From: Candidatus Hodarchaeota archaeon
GTDB taxonomy: Archaea > Asgardarchaeota > Heimdallarchaeia > Hodarchaeales > Hodarchaeaceae
Direction: 5' to 3'
DNA length: 6,598 nt
NCBI GenBank assembly: GCA_030589605.1
Contig: JAUUVJ010000238.1
Coordinates: 1-6,598 of the forward strand
The translations under genes and the position numbers were made by a program. Below the pieces are notes generated by a model, which worked only from the letters and a program-made list of their open reading frames with translations, was not told the DNA's origin and searched no databases. Below are positions 1 to 5,769 of this stretch, one piece after another. Every line of letters starts with the position of its first letter. Positions within the stretch are counted from its first letter, which is position 1.

Positions 1-1
1 G

Positions 2-745
2 GGGTATTTTCGAGGAGGTGATGCGAAGTACTGGTACGCACCCGATCATTTAGACGAAATTACTCCCATTATCCAAAATGTTCGTCGTCAACTCCCACAG
101 CTCTCATTATCTTCTCGAAAACAAAGAGAATTACTTCAGTCCTTTGAAAAACTTCTCCCGATTGAACCAGTTCTTCTTCCATATCATTGTCAGATGGATA
201 GTGCTATGATTTTCAAAGAACAGTCAGCATATGTGTGTGTTGAGTGTAATCGCTCCATTTGTCCAACGTGTTTTAGTGCCATGCGTCAAACAGGTATGAT
301 AAATTGTATCTATTGTAGTGGCGACCTAGTTGAGCACCCTGCATTACAAATGGAAGTGGATATTGAGCGGGTTGATCAAATGACAGGCCATGAGTTCGAG
401 AATTTTCTTGAAGCTTTGTTTAGAACCCAAAAGTATCGTGTTGAAAATATCCAAAGCTCGGGTGATCATGGTGTTGACCTTGTATTAGTCAAGGATGAAA
501 CTAGGACTGGTGTACAAGCCAAACGGTATAAGATCAGCTCCAAGATTGGTAATAAAGTTCTCGTAACGTTGAAAGGTGGTGGTTACTTCCACGATTGCGA
601 CAAGTTAATGGTCATTACCACTTCTTACTTCACTCAAAAAGCCAGAGAATATGCACAAAAGGTGAATATTGAATTGTGGGATCGTGATGTCTTACGTAGG
701 TACTTGACCAAATACAATCAGCACCTACAAAGAGAAGGGAAATAG
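2..745 (+). CDS. Zinc-finger / Mrr-like restriction endonuclease, 5' partial
   Basis: Seen: the frame is open from base 2 to the TAG at 743-745. The first ATG before the conserved part is at 194, but it has no ribosome-binding site and would cut into a Cys cluster, so the gene almost certainly starts left of the window. Numbering from that ATG, a Cys-rich module has CVEC (15-18), CPTC (23-26) and CIYC (38-41), plus an upstream His-Cys pair (codons 185-190); this resembles a cross-brace zinc finger. A nuclease domain follows from about residue 63: MTGHEFE, then GVDLVL with D95, then QAKR with Q108 and K110, then a hydrophobic ITTSYFT strand and LWDRDVL near the end. Known: D...QxK is the Mrr_cat form of the PD-(D/E)XK site, which cleaves DNA, often when methylated. 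Inferred: the zinc module aids target or partner recognition. The catalytic residues look intact. The target specificity is unknown. Confidence 0.8.
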   Translation, partial: GYFRGGDAKYWYAPDHLDEITPIIQNVRRQLPQLSLSSRKQRELLQSFEKLLPIEPVLLPYHCQMDSAMIFKEQSAYVCVECNRSICPTCFSAMRQTGMINCIYCSGDLVEHPALQMEVDIERVDQMTGHEFENFLEALFRTQKYRVENIQSSGDHGVDLVLVKDETRTGVQAKRYKISSKIGNKVLVTLKGGGYFHDCDKLMVITTSYFTQKAREYAQKVNIELWDRDVLRRYLTKYNQHLQREGK

Positions 746-867
746 AAGATATATACTTTTCAGCACGTTCCAAAGAGGATTTGATTACAATGATTGAGAA
801 GGGATGGGGAAAATGGTTGCAAAAGGAATACAACAAAAATTTGGAAAAAGCGAATTTAACCCAATAG
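739..867 (+). other. Possible frame-shifted tail or 25-residue ORF after the Mrr-like gene
   Basis: In a different frame from the Mrr-like gene, the DNA stays open across that gene's stop (back to 700) and on to a TAG at 865-867. It reads as a protein-like stretch that includes SARSKEDLITMIEKGWGKWL and ends in KANLTQ. Two explanations are possible. One is an indel in the A/G-rich run at 731-742 that cut off the original C-terminus. The other is a small ORF starting at ATG 790, with GAGGA at 775-779 as a distant SD, giving a 25-residue peptide. The Mrr domain is complete without this tail, so it may equally be chance. Confidence 0.22.
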
Positions 868-893
868 AGGAAGCTAGAGCCTATACAACACAT

Positions 894-916
894 TTGAAAG
901 GGGAAGTTCCTTTCAA
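894..916. repeat. Stem-loop, 8-bp arms
   Basis: TTGAAAGG (894-901) and CCTTTCAA (909-916) are perfect complements around a 7-base loop, and two G-U pairs could extend the stem inward. No T-run follows on either strand, so it is not a standard intrinsic terminator. It could lie at the 3' end of the Mrr-like transcript or be a protein-binding dyad. Confidence 0.45.
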
Positions 917-930
917 TTAGGCAAATAATC

Positions 931-958
931 TTTGAAATTAAAAATGAAGAATTTCAAA
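931..958. repeat. Inverted repeat, 9-bp arms
   Basis: TTTGAAATT (931-939) and AATTTCAAA (950-958) are perfect complements separated by 10 bases. The arm resembles that of the stem-loop 14 bases upstream (TTGAAA...TTTCAA). It lies just upstream of the promoter-like element at 982-1008, so an operator role is possible. A/T-only arms of this size can also arise by chance in such DNA. Confidence 0.4.
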
Positions 959-981
959 AAATCAAGACTCATGTGTTAAAA

Positions 982-1008
982 CGATCTAAAATAGCATATT
1001 ATAGGAAT
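982..1008 (+). promoter_or_regulatory. Promoter-like element upstream of the basic-protein/KAP unit
   Basis: CTAAAATA (986-993), three bases, then TATTATAGG (997-1005) matches the element at 4467-4493 at 19 of 27 aligned positions without gaps. TATTAT (997-1002) is a 5-of-6 match to a -10 box, but the -35 at 974-979 is poor, so an activator may be needed. It would drive the gene at 1151 through a leader of about 140 bases. Confidence 0.35.
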
Positions 1009-1103
1009 AATTTTTCTTAAATAAGAGAACAAATGATTCAACAAAAATTTTTTTCAAAATCATGATTAAGAAATTCTTCTATGAATAGATTTTTTAATCT
1101 AAA

Positions 1104-1123
1104 TTTCATAAATTTTTATGAAA
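1104..1123. repeat. Small dyad before the 1151 start
   Basis: TTTCATA (1104-1110) and TATGAAA (1117-1123) are perfect complements with a 6-base A/T spacer, 27 bases before the start codon at 1151. It could be an operator or a weak leader hairpin that limits ribosome access. It is short and A/T-biased. Confidence 0.28.
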
Positions 1124-1150
1124 AAATAGGTAAACTTATGGTGGGACATT

Positions 1151-1717
1151 ATGAGAAGAAAGAGAAAAACAACTGTTCGTCGGCATCCTAGACGTAAATC
1201 GAATGGTTCTTATACAGAAGTTAAGCGTCATCCGAGAAATTTACCCGATAAAGGTAGTAATAAAAAGAAATCTAGACCTATTCCTCCTTCAAGAAGAGTA
1301 ATTCAACCTACATTGACTGAAAAAGATATTCTAAATTCTCTAAGAAAAATCGCTTCAGAATTATCTAAATTTAAAGATGAATATAGGAATTTATCTCATG
1401 ATAATTTTTGGAAAATCTTACTCAGGTCTTCCTCGAGTAATATAACAGATCATAATTTGCCTAAAAACTTGAAATATACAAAAGAAGTCATATATATTCT
1501 AAATAACTATCGAAATGAAAAAATATCTGAAGAAGAGATGTATAATGAGTTTAAATCATTAGGAAAATCGTTAGTCGTTGAGAATATCAAGATAACTACT
1601 GCTTATGCCATATCAACAAATACTGGGATCCCTTATCGATTAATTAGACCTTGTTCTGATATATTTATTGATTATGGGGTTGATGGATTAGAACTAATTT
1701 TCTCGGAGAAGACTTAA
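1151..1717 (+). CDS. Highly basic 188-residue protein of unknown function, partner of the KAP NTPase
   Basis: I do not recognise the family. The ATG at 1151 has GGTGGG (1140-1145) five bases upstream as SD. The first 50 residues hold 20 Lys/Arg and two copies of V-[RK]-R-H-P-R (residues 9-14 and 24-29), 15 residues apart, linked by a Ser/Gly/Tyr segment. A Pro-rich link (about 40-53) follows, then a probably helical region (55-150: LTEKDILNSLRKIASELSKF, later YNEFKSLGKSLVVENIKITT) and an acidic, hydrophobic end. There is no signal peptide, membrane segment, Cys motif or visible catalytic motif. The stop is 59 bases before the KAP gene on the same strand, so the two are probably co-transcribed. 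Inference: the basic arm binds nucleic acid or an acidic partner while the C-terminal part contacts the NTPase. A regulator, nucleic-acid sensor or effector would all fit. Confidence 0.72.
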   Translation: MRRKRKTTVRRHPRRKSNGSYTEVKRHPRNLPDKGSNKKKSRPIPPSRRVIQPTLTEKDILNSLRKIASELSKFKDEYRNLSHDNFWKILLRSSSSNITDHNLPKNLKYTKEVIYILNNYRNEKISEEEMYNEFKSLGKSLVVENIKITTAYAISTNTGIPYRLIRPCSDIFIDYGVDGLELIFSEKT

Positions 1718-1776
1718 CTAAAAAATGAAAATAAGACTAAATATTAATAGCATTAATTTTTAGAGGAGGATTACTT

Positions 1777-3915
1777 TTGGAAAAAAAAATTGAAGATAAA
1801 TTATCACCTGATAAACCATTATACAGTCCTAAAGATGACTTACTTGGATACGCCAATTTAGCTAAGAATTTAGCGTTAAGTATATCAGAAATAACTCCCT
1901 CGCAAGGATTAGTGTTTAGTATATATGGATCATGGGGATTGGGAAAAACTACTATGTTGAATTTTATTAAGTATTATTTAGAAAAGCATAATCAAGAAAA
2001 TAAAGATATCTATGTTTCTGATTTTAACCCCTGGTGGTTTTCTGGTCAGGAAAATCTTACTAGGTATTTTTTTATTCACTTACTTACAATAATAAGGAAA
2101 TGGGAAACCAAAGGTAAGGATATTGGAAAGAAAATAAGAGATATTGTTGATTACTTATATGAGGCAGAAATTGTCAAGGATTCACGAATGAGACCAATTC
2201 TTGATATTTTTAGCAAAAGACGTAAAGAAATAACTAAATTAAAAAAAGAAGTTGAAGAAATACTTAGGAAACAAGAAAAGAAGATTGTTATTGTAATTGA
2301 TGATATTGATAGATTAACTTCGGATGAAATACAACAATTATTTCGTTTAATCAAGTCTATTTGTGATTTTCCAAATATGATTTACATTGTAGCATTTGAT
2401 AAAAATGTTGTTGCTAAATCTCTCTCTGGTTTCCAAGGAATATCAGGAGACGATTATTTAGAGAAAATAATTCAAGTTCCCTTCTCACTTCCTTTACCTA
2501 ATAAAGATTCAATACAAAAAATGCTTTTTAGTAAGCTTAACACTATATTACAAGGAACTCCAGCTCATCTATTCGATAAGAATCACTGGGCAAATGTATA
2601 TCATGATGGAATTAAATATTTTATTAATACGCCAAGAGATATAACTCGATTTGCGAACACATTGAATGTTACTTATCATACTGTTCAAAAGGAAGTCAAT
2701 GCAGTTGATTTTATTTCAATTGAATCTCTTAGAATTTTCTATCCCGATGTTTATAATTTAATATCAAAAAATAAAGATTATTTCGCTGGTGTTAATGAAG
2801 ATCAACTTGGAAGATATAATAATGATTCGTTAAAAGAATTTCATAATCAATGGCTTGAAAAGCTCAAAGATTATGAAAGAAAACCAGTAAAAAAGCTAAT
2901 AATTCGTTTATTTCCTAAATTAGAATCATTAGAACGTAATGTGAATTACCCCTTAAGCTGGTTATCTACTTGGCGAAGAGAATTACGTATTTGTAATCCT
3001 GATATTTTTCCAATATTCTTTGCTTTTTCTATTCCAGAGAATATTATCACATCTTCAGATATAGATTATATTTTGTCCTTAGTAGATGATACGCCAAAAT
3101 TGATTAAAAAAATTGAGGAATTATCAACGATTAAGTTATCGAATGGTTCAACTAAAATTAAATTACTTCTTAATCAACTTGAGGACTACGTAGAGGAAGA
3201 TATATCCTTAGATTCGATTCCTAATATCATAAATACTTTTTTAAAAATTGGAGATAAACTGATAATTCCTGAAGATGAAGACTACTCTTTTCTTTTCCCT
3301 ATGGGTAATGATATGAGAATTGTAAGGGTTATCTCTAGACTATTAAGGAGATTAGATGAATCTACTAGATTTGAATTGCTAAAGATGAATTATACAAACA
3401 ACAATTCCATATCTATAATGGCTATACTTTATATTGTGATAGCACAACAGCACGGTAAATTTGGTTCTCCCGAGAAGAGCCCAACACATGAAAGAATCAT
3501 TAATCTTGAACATTCAGAAGAATTAGGGGAAATATTCCTGAATAAATTTAGAAAAATTTCATCAGAAGGAAATTTGCTTGAAACTCCAAAGTTAAAAGAT
3601 GTGATTCAAACGTGGAAGAATCTCTGTGGAAGTGAAGAAGTTTCAAAATGGATAGTAAAAGAATTAAAAGAGGAAGAAGGATTTTTAAGGCTAATTGATG
3701 TATCTATTAGTAGAAAATATAGTTTATTGGCGACTAACGTCCTTCCAGACATAAAATATGAACCTGATTTTAGATGGCTAGAACAATTTATCCCAAGAGA
3801 TCAGATTATCGATGAAATGAAACTTTACTGTGAGAAAAACGAAAAACCAGAAGATCGGAAACGTATTATTAGGAATATTATGAAAGAATATCTAGCAAAA
3901 TCTAAACAAGCTTAA
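1777..3915 (+). CDS. KAP-family P-loop NTPase
   Basis: The start is TTG at 1777, set by a perfect AGGAGG (1764-1769) seven bases upstream; a short A/T hairpin (1743-1757) precedes that SD. The 712-residue product shows the KAP pattern: Walker A GSWGLGKTT (51-59), the hallmark FNPWWFSG (83-90), a Lys/Glu-rich helical segment (about 146-168), Walker B IVIVIDDIDRL (170-180), IYIVAFDKN (202-210), YLEKIIQVPFSLP (227-239) and TPRDITRF (285-292). These look intact, so it should bind and hydrolyse NTP. About 420 further residues, probably helical, are not recognisable and may be the specificity or effector part. Many KAP proteins carry membrane helices within the P-loop domain; I see none, so it is probably cytosolic. 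Known: PifA (phage exclusion) and QatA (Qat defence) are KAP proteins. Inference: it is the motor or switch of a two-gene defence unit with the protein encoded at 1151. Confidence 0.92.
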   Translation: MEKKIEDKLSPDKPLYSPKDDLLGYANLAKNLALSISEITPSQGLVFSIYGSWGLGKTTMLNFIKYYLEKHNQENKDIYVSDFNPWWFSGQENLTRYFFIHLLTIIRKWETKGKDIGKKIRDIVDYLYEAEIVKDSRMRPILDIFSKRRKEITKLKKEVEEILRKQEKKIVIVIDDIDRLTSDEIQQLFRLIKSICDFPNMIYIVAFDKNVVAKSLSGFQGISGDDYLEKIIQVPFSLPLPNKDSIQKMLFSKLNTILQGTPAHLFDKNHWANVYHDGIKYFINTPRDITRFANTLNVTYHTVQKEVNAVDFISIESLRIFYPDVYNLISKNKDYFAGVNEDQLGRYNNDSLKEFHNQWLEKLKDYERKPVKKLIIRLFPKLESLERNVNYPLSWLSTWRRELRICNPDIFPIFFAFSIPENIITSSDIDYILSLVDDTPKLIKKIEELSTIKLSNGSTKIKLLLNQLEDYVEEDISLDSIPNIINTFLKIGDKLIIPEDEDYSFLFPMGNDMRIVRVISRLLRRLDESTRFELLKMNYTNNNSISIMAILYIVIAQQHGKFGSPEKSPTHERIINLEHSEELGEIFLNKFRKISSEGNLLETPKLKDVIQTWKNLCGSEEVSKWIVKELKEEEGFLRLIDVSISRKYSLLATNVLPDIKYEPDFRWLEQFIPRDQIIDEMKLYCEKNEKPEDRKRIIRNIMKEYLAKSKQA

Positions 3916-3924
3916 ATTAGTTAT

Positions 3925-3949
3925 ATCTCAAGAGACTTAAGATTTTTTT
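3925..3949 (+). terminator. Weak intrinsic terminator after the KAP gene
   Basis: ATCTCAAG (3925-3932) pairs with CTTAAGAT (3936-3943) with one C-A mismatch around a 3-base loop, running straight into seven T (3943-3949). It lies 10 bases after the KAP stop. The stem is low in GC, so termination may be partial and could allow read-through to the small zinc-protein gene. Confidence 0.5.
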
Positions 3950-4085
3950 AATTTTATATAACAGACGTGAAAAAGCATTCGCTTCATATGCACTAGATCT
4001 TTTTTTCAGAAATAATTTGAAAAAAATTATAGATGTGCAATTGAAGATTCTAAATAGGCATAAAAAGAAACGGGATGTGAATAAT

Positions 4086-4214
4086 ATGAGTGATGAAGAA
4101 AGAGTAGAATGTCCAATATGTAAAGGATCAGGTTACCATGAAGAAGTAACAAAATACGATATGTGTTTAACCTGTATGGGTAAAGGTTATTGTGTTGTAG
4201 TTAAGGACGATTGA
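4086..4214 (+). CDS. Small DnaJ-type zinc-finger protein (two CxxCxGxG motifs)
   Basis: From ATG 4086 the product is 42 residues. It contains CPICKGSG (9-16) and CLTCMGKG (27-34), two CxxCxGxG repeats as in one zinc-binding unit of the DnaJ/Hsp40 cysteine-rich domain, plus an extra Cys at 36. There is no J domain. Four Cys suffice for one zinc ion. A TTG at 4017 would add 23 residues but has no SD; ATG 4086 has GGGA (4072-4075) ten bases before it, so I prefer it, without certainty. GTG 4077 is also in frame. Known: such modules bind unfolded protein or act as zinc-ribbon adaptors, and small stand-alone versions are common and mostly uncharacterised. Here it stands alone between the KAP and HARE-nuclease genes, in low-GC DNA like both. 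Its role is unknown; it may serve a neighbour as an accessory factor. Confidence 0.62.
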   Translation: MSDEERVECPICKGSGYHEEVTKYDMCLTCMGKGYCVVVKDD

Positions 4215-4316
4215 ATAGAATTAATTGATACTAGGTTCTTTTTTAAGATCTTTAATGCTGAATATTTTTAATTCTTTGTTTGTTTCAGGCATTTTTTATA
4301 TCATCTCCTTTTTTTA

Positions 4317-4347
4317 TGAAAAAATTTGAACCTAGAAATTTTTTTCA
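4317..4347. repeat. A/T hairpin with an 8-base loop
   Basis: TGAAAAAATTT (4317-4327) pairs with AAATTTTTTTCA (4336-4347) with one bulged T, leaving the loop GAACCTAG (4328-4335). That loop is the exact complement of CTAGGTTC at 4231-4238. The A-rich left arm and T7 right arm also give it the form of a bidirectional A/U terminator for the small zinc-protein transcript. Confidence 0.45.
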
Positions 4348-4447
4348 AATAAATGAGAATATATGCCTAAAAAAATATGTTATAGCGATACCCAAAAAAA
4401 GGCTGTAGAAGCTTTTAATTATATAATAAAGATCAGACAATCAATAT

Positions 4448-4477
4448 TTGACAGTGTACATTAAGAATGCCTAAAAT
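4448..4477 (+). promoter_or_regulatory. Sigma-A type promoter for the HARE-nuclease gene
   Basis: The -35 is a perfect TTGACA (4448-4453). After 18 bases comes TAAAAT (4472-4477), a 5-of-6 match to TATAAT. Transcription would begin near 4484 and leave about 185 bases of leader before the start at 4670. The -10 lies inside a perfect dyad (4466-4494), which suggests repressor control. Confidence 0.5.
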
Positions 4478-4494
4478 ATTCTATTATAGGCATT
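4466..4494. promoter_or_regulatory. Perfect dyad over the -10 box (candidate operator)
   Basis: AATGCCTA (4466-4473) and TAGGCATT (4487-4494) are perfect complements separated by 13 bases, so their centres are 21 bp apart, two helical turns. Four more internal pairs (4475-4478 with 4482-4485) could make it a hairpin in RNA. It covers the -10 and the start point, the classical place for a dimeric repressor. Confidence 0.42.
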
Positions 4495-4669
4495 ATTATA
4501 AACTCCATTGTGAATGTATTTTTTGGCAAAAAAATTTGCTAGAAAATATAAAACTGCAAAAAATAATTGAATCAATATTGGTTAGCAAAGAAAATATGTT
4601 TGAAGGGATAATTAGCTTTAAAGGGCATTTTGGCTAAAACAAGAAGTAAAAGAAATTCAGGTGATTTAA

Positions 4670-5597
4670 TTGACAGATAAATTAACGTTCCTCCAACTCG
4701 CTAAGAAAGTGATTTCAGAGGAAAAAAAGGCTTTGACAGGAAAAGAAATTTGGGAAATTGCTAAAGAAAAAGGATATGATTCATTAGTTTCTACAAAAGG
4801 GAAGACACCAGGAGCAACGATTCATGCTGTAATAGTTGTTGATATGAGAAATAAAAGATCTCCATTTTCTAGAGTTAGTTATAGACCATCAAGGTTTTTT
4901 TATTGAAGATATAGTACCTAAATCTGAATTAGAGAGGATTAAAAGAGAAGCCGAAAAGAAACTGGATGTTTTAGCAAAAATCAAATATTCAGAAAAGGAT
5001 TTACATCCTTTATTATCTTATTATGTCTATACGTACAAAACAATCTTCAGTAAAACTATTAGACATGAAAAGTCTTCCAAAAAAGGACATTCTCAATGGC
5101 TTCACCCCGACTTAGTTGGCGTTCATTTCCCAATAGAAGAATGGACAGATGAACTATTAGAATTAAGTAAAGCAACTGGTAGTCAATCCATATCATTATA
5201 TTCTTTTGAAATGAAAAAAGAATTAAATTTTTCCAATATTAGAGAATCCTTTTTCCAAACCGTCTCTAATTCATCATGGGCGAATGAAGGATTTCTTGTT
5301 GCTGCTGAAATAGCTGAAGAGGATGATTTCCTATCTGAACTGGAGAGGTTCTCTAGTTCTTTTGGAATTGGAATAATTAAACTTGATGTAGAGGATCCTG
5401 ATAGTTCCACTATAATATATCCAGCAAAATATAAACCTGAATTAGATTGGGATACTATGAATAAGATCGCAAAATTAAATCCTGATTTTAAAAAATTCAT
5501 TACAAGAGTTAAAAATGATCTTTTGAGTAAAGAAATACGCAAAGAAGAATATGACAAAGTCCGAGAAGTTGAGAAATTAAAAGAACGATACATTTAA
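4670..5597 (+). pseudogene. HARE-HTH / PD-(D/E)XK nuclease, split by a single-base frameshift
   Basis: The start is TTG 4670 with AGGTGA (4659-4664) five bases upstream. The first frame (4670-4906, 78 residues) is a HARE-HTH winged-helix domain: FLQLAKKVISEE, LTGKEIWEIAKEKG, GKTPGATIHAVI and SPFSRVSYRPSRFF are typical. It stops at TGA 4904 just after seven T (4895-4901). Removing one T restores an open frame to TAA 5595-5597, giving a 308-residue protein. The restored second part has WLHPDLVGV with D147 and SFEMKKEL with E180 and K182, a D...ExK nuclease site, then SSWANEGFLVA. Known: HARE-HTH fused to restriction-like nucleases (COG2958-like proteins) has been proposed to recognise modified DNA. 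A lone downstream frame from ATG 5211 (128 residues) would lack D147, E180 and K182, so it could not be an active nuclease. It may be truly broken, phase-variable or a homopolymer sequencing error. There is no clear terminator after it. Confidence 0.85.
4895..4901 (+). other. T7 homopolymer at the frameshift
   Basis: Seven T follow AAGG. With six T the reading is Arg-Phe-Phe-Ile-Glu-Asp, which continues without a stop for 230 more codons; with seven T it is Arg-Phe-Phe-Tyr-stop. Restoring the frame by translation would need a +1 shift, which the usual -1 slippery heptamer does not give. Confidence 0.85.
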
Positions 5598-5693
5598 TAA
5601 AACTTCCAAGGGGGACTAGTTCAACCTAAGAAATCCTATATAAATGAAAAATAAAGAAATACTCGTATGAAACCATAATTTGACGCATAGAAA

Positions 5694-5735
5694 TATTACA
5701 ATGACTTTTTGTGTATTACAGGGGAAGGTGTAATA
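5694..5735. promoter_or_regulatory. Three TATTACA/TGTAATA half-sites upstream of a promoter
   Basis: TATTACA occurs at 5694-5700 and again at 5714-5720, 20 bp apart. The second copy forms a perfect dyad with TGTAATA (5729-5735) around a G-rich 8-base spacer. The array ends 5 bases before the -35 of the promoter at 5741, a place typical of an activator or regulator site. Confidence 0.42.
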
Positions 5736-5740
5736 TCTGT

Positions 5741-5769
5741 TTGACGAAGTTTGTGAAATGTTGTATAAC
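5741..5769 (+). promoter_or_regulatory. Strong sigma-A type promoter with no visible gene
   Basis: TTGACG (5741-5746), exactly 17 bases, then TATAAC (5764-5769): each box matches 5 of 6. The start would be near 5776, reading rightward into the 3' end of the oppositely oriented gene at 5877-6353. No ORF with an SD follows. A weak hairpin ATTGT/ACAAT (5809-5813, 5819-5823) and eight T (5833-5840) could end a short RNA. A second TTTGACG at 5679-5685 lacks a -10. Confidence 0.48.

Larger units (their letters stand above)
746..1150. other. Gene-free AT-rich spacer with dyads and promoter-like element
   Basis: No convincing gene lies here apart from the short possible tail ending at 867. The stretch is very AT-rich and holds a GC-capped stem-loop (894-916), a 9-bp dyad (931-958), a promoter-like element shared with the 4470 region (982-1008), a 10-bp palindrome AATCATGATT (1058-1067) and a 7-bp dyad (1104-1123). 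It must contain the control region of the 1151-3915 unit, and it marks the left change to low GC. Confidence 0.5.
4215..4669. other. 455-base structured spacer
   Basis: There is no gene I can defend. The stretch holds CTAGGTTC (4231-4238), whose complement is the loop of the hairpin at 4317-4347; exact copies of TAGGCAT or its complement at 4363-4369, 4467-4473 and 4487-4493, with CAGGCAT at 4286-4292; a promoter with overlapping dyad (4448-4494); and a leader of about 185 bases before the gene at 4670. A 33-codon frame at 4363-4464 begins MPKKICYSDTQKKAVEAF and has only a weak SD; I do not call it a gene. Confidence 0.5.

Noticed and set aside
630..893. 87-codon minus-strand frame opposite the Mrr 3' end
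   Set aside because: No SD, Cys/Phe/Ser-rich antisense composition, and most of it lies opposite coding or coding-like sequence.
2151..2354. 67-codon minus-strand frame inside the KAP gene
   Set aside because: Fully antisense to the conserved Walker B region, with a Ser/Ile/Phe-rich shadow composition.
4363..4464. 33-codon frame starting MPKKICYSD
   Set aside because: Only a weak GAGAA as SD, no recognisable family, and its end overlaps the TTGACA promoter. Kept only as a note because the start resembles N-termini of some DNA-binding proteins.
5183..5593. 136-codon minus-strand frame opposite the HARE-nuclease second half
   Set aside because: It is the complement of a conserved nuclease domain, Ser-rich, and has no SD.
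5211..5597. Independent 128-residue gene from ATG 5211
   Set aside because: The same frame is open upstream to 4902 with conserved nuclease sequence, including the catalytic Asp and the ExK. ATG 5211 is an internal Met of the broken gene and has no SD.
899..5727. AGGGGAAG at 899-906 and 5720-5727 as island-flanking direct repeats
   Set aside because: Eight bases are too short to support an attachment or target-site duplication, and neither copy sits at a clear composition boundary.
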